From Pseudothioclava nitratireducens (GTDB lineage Bacteria > Pseudomonadota > Alphaproteobacteria > Rhodobacterales > Rhodobacteraceae), in assembly GCF_029210495.1 (NCBI RefSeq), contig NZ_JARGDK010000005.1, positions 186,001 to 250,000 of the forward strand: a DNA stretch of 64,000 bases, read 5' to 3'. The notes under the pieces were generated by a model. The model saw only the letters and a list, made by a program, of their open reading frames with translations, ran no database searches and had not been told where the DNA came from. Positions 26,405-33,377 of the stretch are shown here, piece by piece (the first letter of the stretch is position 1; each line of letters begins with the position of its first letter). A program made the translations under genes and the position numbers.

Positions 26405-28666
26405 ATGGCGATCAAGCGGCTTTTGAAACCTTTGGGATCGAGGCGAAAGCAACCGGAGGCGGGCCAACCCGTGCAGGATCTGCTACAACAGGATATCGCT
26501 GCGATCCGCGAGCGCTTTGATACCGCGTTTTATCTGAAGCGCTATCCCGATGTCGGGGCCGCGGGGATCGACCCGATCGAGCACTATTGCCGCGATGGCT
26601 GGCGCGAATTCCGTGATCCGGCCATGGATTTCTCGACGCAATATTACCTGCGCGCCAACCCGGATGTGGCGCAATCGGGCGTGAACCCCTACGCGCATTT
26701 CATCCTTCAGGGCGAGGCCGAGGGCCGCAAGGCGATGGCTCCTCTGGTCGAGACCGATGAAGAACGCACCGCGCGGTTGCGTCTGGAGCACGAGAAGTCG
26801 GTGATCGCCGAGGCCTTCAACGCGGAGTTCTACGTTCAGCGCTACGAGGATATTGCCCAGCTTGGCGTCGATCCGCTGGATCACTATTGCCGCGATGGCT
26901 GGCGCGAGGGGCGCGACCCGAACGATCGGTTCTCGACGGCCTATTATCTTTACGCCCATCCCGATGTCGAGGCCGCGGGGATCAACCCGTTCTGGCATTA
27001 CATCATGACCGGCGAAAGCGAAGGGCGTGCCTGCATGCCCGAGAATGACGACTGGATGGCGATCCCCGAGGACCCGCGCGCGGCGGCGGAGCGGGCGCTG
27101 GTTGCCGAGCATTTCGACGCGGATTTCTATCTGTTGCACTACCCGCAGGTCGCCGAGGCCGGGGTCGACCCGGTGGATCACTACCTGAAATTCGGGGCGG
27201 CGGAGGGTCATGACCCGAGCCCGGATTTCTCGACGCGCTATTACCTTGAGATGAACCCGGATCTGGCCGGTTCGGGGGTCAACCCGTTCTGGCATTACCT
27301 GTCGAGCGGCAAGGCGGAGGGCCGCGACCCGCGTCATCCGGGCGGCTATCGGGTTGAGGAACTGATCGCGCTGGAGCCGTTGGAGCGCAATGTGAAGCGT
27401 TGGCGGCGCAAGATGGCGCCGCGCAAACTCTTGGACGGTGAAGCGCTGGTGGCGGCGATCCTCGGCGATGCCGAGGGGGCCGAGCTGATCTTCTCGCTCG
27501 GGCATGACCAGTATCGGCAGGTCAGCGGCGGCGTGCAACTGTGCATCCAGCGCGAAGAGACACTCGCAGTCGAGGCGGGGGGGATCTATCTCAACCTGCA
27601 TCCGTGGCAACCGCTGCCGCGCCTCGCCCATGCCGAGGAAGACCCGGACCCGGTGATGGTTCTGGTGCGCAACGGCACCGAGATCGGCAAGGCGCGCATG
27701 TCGGACCTGATCGCCGCGACCGGGGCGCTGCGGACCCGGATCGCCGGGACGAAAGTGGTGGTGCATCATCTGCTGGGGCACCTGCCCGAACAGGTCGCCG
27801 AACTGATTGCCGCCGCCGGAGAGCGTGCGTGCTGGCTCTGGCTGCATGACTTCTTTTCGATCTGCCCGAGCTACACGCTTCAGCGCAACACGGTAAGCTA
27901 TTGCGGCGCGCCGGATGTCAGCTCGAATGCCTGCACGCTGTGCCGTTTCGGGGTCGAGCGCGCGGCGCATCTTGCGCGGATGAAGCGGTTCTTTGACGCG
28001 GTGCAGGTGCATGTTCTGTCGCCCTCCGAGGTGACGGCGGAGCTATGGCAGGCGCGTTCGGGGCTGCGGGCGGCGAGCCTTGAGGTGGTGCCGCATATGG
28101 CGCTGCGCTGGAGCAAACGTGCAGAGCCTTTGCCCGAGGACAAGACACCGATCACGATCGGTTTTCTCGGCACGCCCGCGCCGCATAAGGGCTGGAACGT
28201 GTTCGCGCGGCTGGTGCGCTCTCTCGCGGCCAGCCCGACCTATCGTTTCGTCTATCTGGGCCAGCGCGAGATGCCGATTTCCGGGGTCGAACATGTCGAT
28301 GTGCATGTGACCGCCGATACGCCCGATGCGATGATCGACGCGGTGCGCCAGGCCGGGGTCGATCTGGTGCTGCATTGGGCGTCGTGGCCCGAGACCTTCT
28401 CGCTCTCGACCTACGAGGCGTTTGCGGGTGGGGCCTATGTGCTGACCAACCCAATCTCGGGCAATGTCGCGGCAACGGTGGCGCGGCTCAAACGCGGGGC
28501 GATCCTTGAGGATGAGGCTGCGCTGCATGACTTCGTGACCGGCGCGAAGGGCGCGAAACTCGTCGAGAAGCTGCGCCGTGAGCGGGCGGAGAAGGCGGTG
28601 AAACACACGCTGAGCGGGATGGGGTTCGAGGTCTGGGGCCGCAAGAAGAAGGGGCGCAAAGCATGA
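26405..28666 (+). CDS. Glycosyltransferase with six N-terminal FDxxFYL repeats (753 aa)
   Basis: Residues 38-309 hold six ~35-residue repeats arranged as three alternating pairs: FDTAFYLKRYPDV...GIDPIEHY, then FSTQYYLRANPDV...GVNPYAHF, and so on. Each ends in a G-x-x-EGR-like turn. The C-terminal part has GT-B/GT4-like features: FLGTPAPHKGWNVFARL near residue 583 and WPETFSLSTYEAFAGG near residue 670, where a Glu binds the donor. A middle region includes WLWLHDFFSICPSY and a Cys group (YCGAPDVSSNACTLCRFG). No signal peptide. It overlaps the next gene by ATGA. It probably builds a surface glycan; the repeats may bind the acceptor or partner proteins. Confidence 0.85.
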   Translation: MAIKRLLKPLGSRRKQPEAGQPVQDLLQQDIAAIRERFDTAFYLKRYPDVGAAGIDPIEHYCRDGWREFRDPAMDFSTQYYLRANPDVAQSGVNPYAHFILQGEAEGRKAMAPLVETDEERTARLRLEHEKSVIAEAFNAEFYVQRYEDIAQLGVDPLDHYCRDGWREGRDPNDRFSTAYYLYAHPDVEAAGINPFWHYIMTGESEGRACMPENDDWMAIPEDPRAAAERALVAEHFDADFYLLHYPQVAEAGVDPVDHYLKFGAAEGHDPSPDFSTRYYLEMNPDLAGSGVNPFWHYLSSGKAEGRDPRHPGGYRVEELIALEPLERNVKRWRRKMAPRKLLDGEALVAAILGDAEGAELIFSLGHDQYRQVSGGVQLCIQREETLAVEAGGIYLNLHPWQPLPRLAHAEEDPDPVMVLVRNGTEIGKARMSDLIAATGALRTRIAGTKVVVHHLLGHLPEQVAELIAAAGERACWLWLHDFFSICPSYTLQRNTVSYCGAPDVSSNACTLCRFGVERAAHLARMKRFFDAVQVHVLSPSEVTAELWQARSGLRAASLEVVPHMALRWSKRAEPLPEDKTPITIGFLGTPAPHKGWNVFARLVRSLAASPTYRFVYLGQREMPISGVEHVDVHVTADTPDAMIDAVRQAGVDLVLHWASWPETFSLSTYEAFAGGAYVLTNPISGNVAATVARLKRGAILEDEAALHDFVTGAKGAKLVEKLRRERAEKAVKHTLSGMGFEVWGRKKKGRKA
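26516..27331 (+). repeat. Six tandem repeat units encoded in the glycosyltransferase gene
   Basis: Protein repeats at about residues 38-72, 75-109, 138-172, 175-210, 237-271 and 274-309. Odd units begin FD/FN-x-FY(L/V) and even units begin FST-x-YYL. Both contain a (N/Y)PDV-like core, G(I/V)(D/N)P and HY. The nucleotide sequence is less repetitive than the protein. Confidence 0.85.
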
Positions 28667-29736
28667 GCGTTCACGCATTCACGAGCTGCTCTTACAGCTA
28701 TCTCAACCGCGCGCGGGTTCTGGCCTCGACGCTGCGCCGCCAGCATCCGGACTGGGTGATCTGGCTGGTGATGACCGACAAGGAGCCCAAGAAGTTCCGC
28801 TTCGATCTTGAGACGGAGGATTTCGACCGGATCGTCACCGCCGAAGACCTGTTCAGCACCGAGACCGATCAATGGCTCTTTGGGCATGATATCGTCGAAG
28901 CCTGCACCGCCGTGAAAGGGCGCGCCTGCACGCATATCCTGAGTGACCCCGATTGCGAGAAGCTGGTCTATTTCGATCCCGATATCGCGGTGTTCAACCC
29001 GATGACCGAGGTGATCGACCTGCTCGACGACTATTCGATCGTGCTCACCCCGCACCAGACCGAGCCCGACGCCAAGGCCGACAAGCGGGCGATCCGCGAC
29101 AATGAGATCACCTCGCTCGATTACGGGGTGTTCAACCTCGGCTTCGTGGCGATGGCGAATGACGATGAGGGGCAGCGCTTTGCGCAATGGTGGGACGACC
29201 GGCTACATGACTGGTGCCATGACCGGCTCGATATCGGGCTGTTCGTGGACCAGAAATGGTGCAACCTGGTGCCGTGCTTTTTCGACCGGGTGAAGGTGCT
29301 GCGCGACCCCGGCTATAACGTGGCAAGCTGGAACCTGAGCCAGCGGGTGATGCGCTATGACGAAACCGGCACCGCGCTGATCAACGACCGCCCGCTGCGG
29401 TTCTATCATTTCACCAAGCTCGGACCGGTGGGCGATGTGATGACCCAGCGCTTCGCGCGCGACAATGTCGAGATTTACGAGCTGTGGTGGTGGTATCGAA
29501 ATGCAGTCGAGGCGGCCTCGACCAGCGATATTCCCAAGGGCTGGTGGTATTACGGGACCTTCTCGAATGGCGAGAAAATCCCCAAACCCGTGCGTGAGAT
29601 GTACCGCGCGCGCGGCGATCTGCGGGCGGCCTTCCCGAACCCGCGCAAGGCGGGCAAGCGGTCGTTCTACACCTGGCTGGTGGAGAATACCGACATGATC
29701 TCCAACCCGCAGCATCGTGGGTTCGAGGCGGTCTGA
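28663..29736 (+). CDS. GT8-like putative glycosyltransferase (357 aa)
   Basis: GT-A-type fold is suggested by the opening VHAFTSCSYSYLNRARVLA, the metal-binding DxD in LVYFDPDIAVFNPM near residue 105, and SLDYGVFNLGFVAM near residue 150 with a later FVDQKWCNLVPCFF. This is the order seen in GT8-like and related enzymes. The ATG overlaps the upstream stop (ATGA), so it is translated with the repeat-bearing glycosyltransferase. The donor sugar is unknown. The gene is followed by a lower-G+C segment with a separate sulfotransferase. Confidence 0.8.
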   Translation: MSVHAFTSCSYSYLNRARVLASTLRRQHPDWVIWLVMTDKEPKKFRFDLETEDFDRIVTAEDLFSTETDQWLFGHDIVEACTAVKGRACTHILSDPDCEKLVYFDPDIAVFNPMTEVIDLLDDYSIVLTPHQTEPDAKADKRAIRDNEITSLDYGVFNLGFVAMANDDEGQRFAQWWDDRLHDWCHDRLDIGLFVDQKWCNLVPCFFDRVKVLRDPGYNVASWNLSQRVMRYDETGTALINDRPLRFYHFTKLGPVGDVMTQRFARDNVEIYELWWWYRNAVEAASTSDIPKGWWYYGTFSNGEKIPKPVREMYRARGDLRAAFPNPRKAGKRSFYTWLVENTDMISNPQHRGFEAV

Positions 29737-29763
29737 TCACGATTGTAACCCGTTTCCGATGTC

Positions 29764-29781
29764 TCGACATTGAGATGTCGA
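29764..29781. repeat. Short hairpin after the GT8-like gene
   Basis: TCGACAT-TGAG-ATGTCGA, a perfect 7-bp inverted repeat 27 bases past the stop, at the left edge of a lower-G+C segment. It has no T-tract, so it is only a weak terminator candidate. Confidence 0.35.
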
Positions 29782-29853
29782 TCTAGAGTACAACTTGCGC
29801 AACTTGGATGATGCTGTTCATGTTGACGCAACCCGAATAATGGATTGAAGCAA

Positions 29854-30405
29854 ATGACGCAATCGAGTGAACAGTCCAAAGTTTTTGTGCTGGGCGATTC
29901 CCGAACTGGAACGACTTCGTTGCACAAGTTCTTCAGGGACGCTGGCTATAATTCGATTCATTACTTCATCGATGAGGTCAATGAGATTGCCCGTGCGCGT
30001 GGCGTCGAAGGTCATGACTTCGAAAGCGTGCAGGAGTTCATCGAGAACGCAGGCTTCAACGCATTCTCCGATTATCCCGTCAGGTCCTACTTCCGGGACC
30101 TGCTCGCACACTATCCTTCGGCACATTTCATCCTTTCGACGCGCAAGGATGTCGAGGCATGGGCCGCTTCGATGAAACGCTTCTTCGCGGATCGCGAAGA
30201 CGTCGTGAGCCGGCTGGACTATCTGAAGAAGGTCTATCTGAGAATTAACGACGAAATCCGTGAGACCTATAAAGACGCGGAAAACTTCATCGAGCTTTGC
30301 ATCGACGATGATGGCGATGAGAACAGCGCGAAACTCCGGGAATTTCTGGGCGCGCCGAGCCATGTCTCGCTGAAGCAGTTGAATGCGACCGTCACGAAGT
30401 CCTGA
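29854..30405 (+). CDS. Sulfotransferase-like protein, lower G+C (183 aa)
   Basis: The N-terminal VFVLGDSRTGTTSLHKFF matches the PAPS-binding loop of sulfotransferases, and FILSTRKDVEAWAASMKRFF near residue 95 matches the 3'-phosphate motif region (Arg, Ser). At 183 aa it is shorter than most (~230-300 aa), resembling compact members of sulfotransferase family 2/17-like proteins. Base composition and codon use are visibly more AT-rich than both neighbours, suggesting recent acquisition. ATG 29854 follows GGATTGAAG; a TTG nine bases upstream is an alternative. It is followed by a short orphan reading frame that looks like the tail of a displaced gene. Confidence 0.75.
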   Translation: MTQSSEQSKVFVLGDSRTGTTSLHKFFRDAGYNSIHYFIDEVNEIARARGVEGHDFESVQEFIENAGFNAFSDYPVRSYFRDLLAHYPSAHFILSTRKDVEAWAASMKRFFADREDVVSRLDYLKKVYLRINDEIRETYKDAENFIELCIDDDGDENSAKLREFLGAPSHVSLKQLNATVTKS

Positions 30406-30407
30406 GT

Positions 30408-30500
30408 GTGGCGTGGCGCCTCATGGCCGGGCGCTTCGTGGTGCAATATGACAAGTTCCCGGCGATGACGAAGCTGGGCCTCGACGCGGTCGAGGCGTGA
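30408..30500 (+). pseudogene. 30-codon gene remnant
   Basis: From GTG 30408 to TGA 30500 the frame reads VAWRLMAGRFVVQYDKFP and ends LGLDAVEA, with high G+C and strong third-position bias like the surrounding host genes. It is too short to be a full gene of a recognised family and resembles the C-terminal end of a larger protein. I read it as the tail of a gene whose body was lost or replaced by the lower-G+C sulfotransferase. The parent family is not identified. Confidence 0.45.
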
Positions 30501-30501
30501 A

Positions 30502-31311
30502 ATGGTGCGAAAGGGGAATACCTTGCAGATCATGGATTGGGTGAAGAAGCCCTCGGAACACGAGACCAAAATCTCGGCCCATTTCAACGGCAAGGTGCGC
30601 TATGACGGGGCGCCGATCTTCGACAAGCCCTTCGTCGCGCTGCTGTTCACCAATCGCTGCGGGTCGAACCTGTTCGCCGAGTATCTGGTGAATACCGGCT
30701 ATATCGGCGGCATGGGCGAGGCGACGAACTTCCCCGGCGTGATCCGCCGCAGCACGAAATTCGGGATCGACAACTACGCCGGTTTCGTGCGCCACGAGGC
30801 CGAGGCCGTGCTGGCGAAGGGACGGCATTTCGGGATGAAGGTTGCGGTCAACCAGCTTGCCATGCTGCTGCGTTGGAACATCCTTGGCATGTTCCCGGGG
30901 ATGGTCGTGTATCACGTGGTGCGCGATGACCTGCTGGGTCAGGCGATCTCGATGTCGATTGCGAAACAGACCGGGCAGTGGACCTCCAAGCAGGAGGCGA
31001 AGCCCGCCGATCCCGAATTCCAGTTCAATCTGATCTCGCAGATCGTCGAGCGCACGGCGCTGAACAACGCAAGCGGGCGGCTTTTGGTGGAATCGATCGG
31101 CGCGCCCTATCGGCAATTCCGCTACGAGGAATTCACCGCCAATCCCGAGCCGCATATCCGTGACGCGCTGGGCATGATCGGTATCGCACCCGAGACGCTG
31201 AAACTACCGGAAGCGACGCTGAAAAAGCAGGCGAACGCGCTGAACGACTCATTCCGGGCGAAGTTCCTCGGGCATCTGGTCAGCCAAGGCACGTTGCGCG
31301 GTCAGCCCTGA
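30502..31311 (+). CDS. Stf0-type sulfotransferase (269 aa)
   Basis: Predicted cytoplasmic sulfotransferase of the Stf0 group, whose known members sulfate trehalose or glycans. FVALLFTNRCGSNLFAEYL near residue 45 is the PAPS-binding region; HVVRDDLLGQAISMSIAKQT near residue 138 carries the Arg and Ser of the 3'-phosphate site and the Q-x-x-S-x-x-x-A pattern typical of Stf0 proteins. Three starts are possible: ATG 30502, TTG 30523 (8 bases after GGGG) and ATG 30532. The longest is given. It is the third sulfotransferase-like gene in the window and lies next to the glycosyltransferases. Confidence 0.83.
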   Translation: MVRKGNTLQIMDWVKKPSEHETKISAHFNGKVRYDGAPIFDKPFVALLFTNRCGSNLFAEYLVNTGYIGGMGEATNFPGVIRRSTKFGIDNYAGFVRHEAEAVLAKGRHFGMKVAVNQLAMLLRWNILGMFPGMVVYHVVRDDLLGQAISMSIAKQTGQWTSKQEAKPADPEFQFNLISQIVERTALNNASGRLLVESIGAPYRQFRYEEFTANPEPHIRDALGMIGIAPETLKLPEATLKKQANALNDSFRAKFLGHLVSQGTLRGQP

Positions 31312-31370
31312 TCCTTGGCGGTGACGTAGCCAAACGGTCTGTGTCGCGTGGAATGGCAATAAAGAATATG

Positions 31371-31395
31371 CCCCCGGAGTTGATCGCTCCGGGGG
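31371..31395. terminator. Stem-loop between convergent genes
   Basis: CCCCCGGAG-TTGATCG-CTCCGGGGG is a perfect 9-bp stem between the sulfotransferase (plus) and the 99-aa gene (minus). It is strong, but T-runs on both sides are poor, so it may act in both directions with modest efficiency. Confidence 0.6.
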
Positions 31396-31403
31396 CCGTT
31401 TGG

Positions 31404-31703
31404 TCAAAGCGTGTAGGCGGGGATTGGGATGGGGCCGTCCTCGTCGATGTGCAGCGAGGTCGGGAACAGGGTCTCGGGCGGAGCGTGGGGGCCGTGCGGG
31501 ACGATGAGCGTCAGCACGATCTCACCATTGCTGCGGGTGACGTCCGAAGCGATCCAGATGGTGTCCAGCGTTTCAGCGTAGAGGATCTCGCCCTCGGCGA
31601 GCGTTGAGAAGTCATGCGTCTCGCTGTTGAGGATCAGCGTGTCGCCCTGACGCTCGATGGTCAGTTGGCGGTCGAGGCGGGCGGGGGTCAGGTGGATGAT
31701 CAT
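31404..31703 (-). CDS. Small protein paired with DUF2793 gene (99 aa)
   Basis: No family recognised. The sequence opens MIIHLTPARLDRQLTIERQG and reads as a beta-rich single domain with alternating hydrophobic residues, ending PIPIPAYTL. There is no signal peptide or membrane segment. GAGG seven bases before the ATG is a good ribosome-binding site. It starts 9 bases after the DUF2793 gene and is surely cotranscribed. From that pairing I infer a structural partner of the DUF2793 protein, possibly like the small head-spike partner of gene transfer agents. Confidence 0.7.
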   Translation of the reverse strand: MIIHLTPARLDRQLTIERQGDTLILNSETHDFSTLAEGEILYAETLDTIWIASDVTRSNGEIVLTLIVPHGPHAPPETLFPTSLHIDEDGPIPIPAYTL

Positions 31704-31712
31704 GGCGTGTCC

Positions 31713-32831
31713 TCAGAACCAGCGGCCGATTGCGGTCAGGCCGATTTCGAACGTGTCGGCATCGGGCGCGCTGCCGAGCCGGACGAGATGAAGCTGATAG
31801 AGCGTCAGCGCGTTCGCGCGCCCGATACTCGGCATGTTGCGGCGGCGCTCGGGATTGGCGCCGAGGCCGCTGGGCGGAATGCCCCGCCCCTGCACGACCG
31901 GCGTGTTGGCAAAGGCCGCCGGGAAGGTCCAGTGCACATCCGGTGCGGTGCGGTAGGGGTTGTCCCATGTGCCGCCGCCCGCCGCCACGATGGAGCCAAG
32001 CGGGATCGCATGGGTGCAAATCTGCGTCCCGTCCGCAAAGCGCACATATTCGCCATTCGCATTCGAGCCGCGCTCGATCACCGCGCCGGAGGGCGTGTTG
32101 CCCGACATCGTCACCGGACCGAGAATATTGCCGCGGCTATAGCCGAAATCGGCGCGCATCAGGCGACCCGGTGTGGCGTCGGTCGCGGATTGCTGGACGC
32201 TTTCCCCCGAAACGGCGGCTGTATTCGCATCAAAGGCCAGCGCCGTGCGCCATGTCGTGCCATCACCGCTGAGCTTGAGCGCGAAATCATCGGTGCCCGC
32301 AGTGCCGAGTTCAGCCCGGCCCGACCAGCCGGTTTGATACAGCAGGCTCGCCGTATCGCCCTCGGTCGCCTTGTTGAGCTTGAGCTGATGACCCGCGCCG
32401 GCATGATTGAGCAGCGTGGCATCCGCCGAAACCGCCAGCCGGTTGGTGGCATCAGCCTCGGCTGAGACACCCAGCGTTGCCGGGCGCAGATCGAGGGGTT
32501 GCCAGGCCGTGCCATCGAAGCGGAGGCTGCGCCCCTCGGGCTGCACATCGGCGATCCAGCCTGCGGCGGGCGTCACGAAATCCCAGTTCACCCCGCTCCA
32601 CACGGCGATATCGCCATCATGCCCGGCCCATTCGCCGCTCGCCCCGGCACCCAGAATATAGCGGTCCCCCAGTTCAGGGGCTGCCGGGGGGATCACGATA
32701 CCCAGATCAAGCACCGTCAGTTGGCACACCGCATCGAGAAGCCGCAGGGCCTCGTTATGGGTGACGTGTTTCTGGGCTTGGGACGGCAGGATGAGGGGTA
32801 GCCCGAGGATCGGTGTCTGATCGCTCCACAT
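31713..32831 (-). CDS. DUF2793 protein, gene-transfer-agent spike/tail-fibre-like (372 aa)
   Basis: The N-terminal ~90 residues carry the DUF2793 signature: LPLILPSQAQKHVTHNEALR, ELGDRYILGAGASGEWAGHD and a W-x-F-x-TP-x-AGW segment. The C-terminal part is beta-rich with a phage tail-fibre-like region (RFADGTQICTHAIPLGS, then YRTAPDVHWTFPAAF), a pattern often seen in fibre tips. I recall DUF2793 proteins being linked to Rhodobacter GTA head spikes that bind capsule; this is from memory. No other phage or GTA structural genes lie nearby, so it would be an unlinked accessory locus. Confidence 0.78.
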   Translation of the reverse strand: MWSDQTPILGLPLILPSQAQKHVTHNEALRLLDAVCQLTVLDLGIVIPPAAPELGDRYILGAGASGEWAGHDGDIAVWSGVNWDFVTPAAGWIADVQPEGRSLRFDGTAWQPLDLRPATLGVSAEADATNRLAVSADATLLNHAGAGHQLKLNKATEGDTASLLYQTGWSGRAELGTAGTDDFALKLSGDGTTWRTALAFDANTAAVSGESVQQSATDATPGRLMRADFGYSRGNILGPVTMSGNTPSGAVIERGSNANGEYVRFADGTQICTHAIPLGSIVAAGGGTWDNPYRTAPDVHWTFPAAFANTPVVQGRGIPPSGLGANPERRRNMPSIGRANALTLYQLHLVRLGSAPDADTFEIGLTAIGRWF

Positions 32832-32945
32832 GGTGTTTCCTTTACGACGCGAGAATGATTCCGCGACGATCCTGCGGGAAGCGGGCTATGGAATGGGAAA
32901 CGCCCCGAGCGGGGCGTTAACCAGGTGTTCACGGTGATTTCGCGC

Positions 32946-33377
32946 TTAGCGGACCACGTAGACCGAGATTTTGGCATGGCGCACCACCCGCGCCGCATTC
33001 GGCCCCAAGAGATAGTCCTTGAGATCGGGTCGATGCGCGCCCAGAACGATCAGGTCGGCCCCGTCTTTTTCCGCCATTTCAAGGATTTCGTGATAGGCGT
33101 TTCCGACGCCGACGACATGGCGCACGGCCTTGTTCGCGTCTTCGCCCAGCGCCTCCCCCACCATCTTGGCGAGCAATTCACGCGCATGGCTGAGCGCGGT
33201 TTTCTGGTGGCTCTCCTTGAAGAACCCCCCCACGACGCTCATTCCGAAGTCGGGAATCACGGTAATGACGTCAAGCTGCGCCCCTTCCGCTTCGGCCAGA
33301 CGCTGCGCGGTTTGCAGCACCTTGGTCTCGGCACCGGGTCGGTTGATATCGACGGCACAGAGGATGGTCTTGATCAT
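32946..33377 (-). CDS. Universal stress protein, TRAP-associated (TeaD-like)
   Basis: UspA-fold protein of 143 aa, cytoplasmic. It begins IKTILCAVDINRPG with the conserved Asp of the ATP-binding fold and has VIPDFGMSVVGGFF and LIVLGAHRPDLKDYLLGPNA near the C-terminus, a variant of the G-x2-G-x9-G nucleotide loop. Its ATG overlaps the stop of the TRAP permease (ATGA). Usp proteins placed like this, for example TeaD, are known to modulate TRAP transport activity, which is the most likely role here. Confidence 0.9.
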   Translation of the reverse strand: MIKTILCAVDINRPGAETKVLQTAQRLAEAEGAQLDVITVIPDFGMSVVGGFFKESHQKTALSHARELLAKMVGEALGEDANKAVRHVVGVGNAYHEILEMAEKDGADLIVLGAHRPDLKDYLLGPNAARVVRHAKISVYVVR

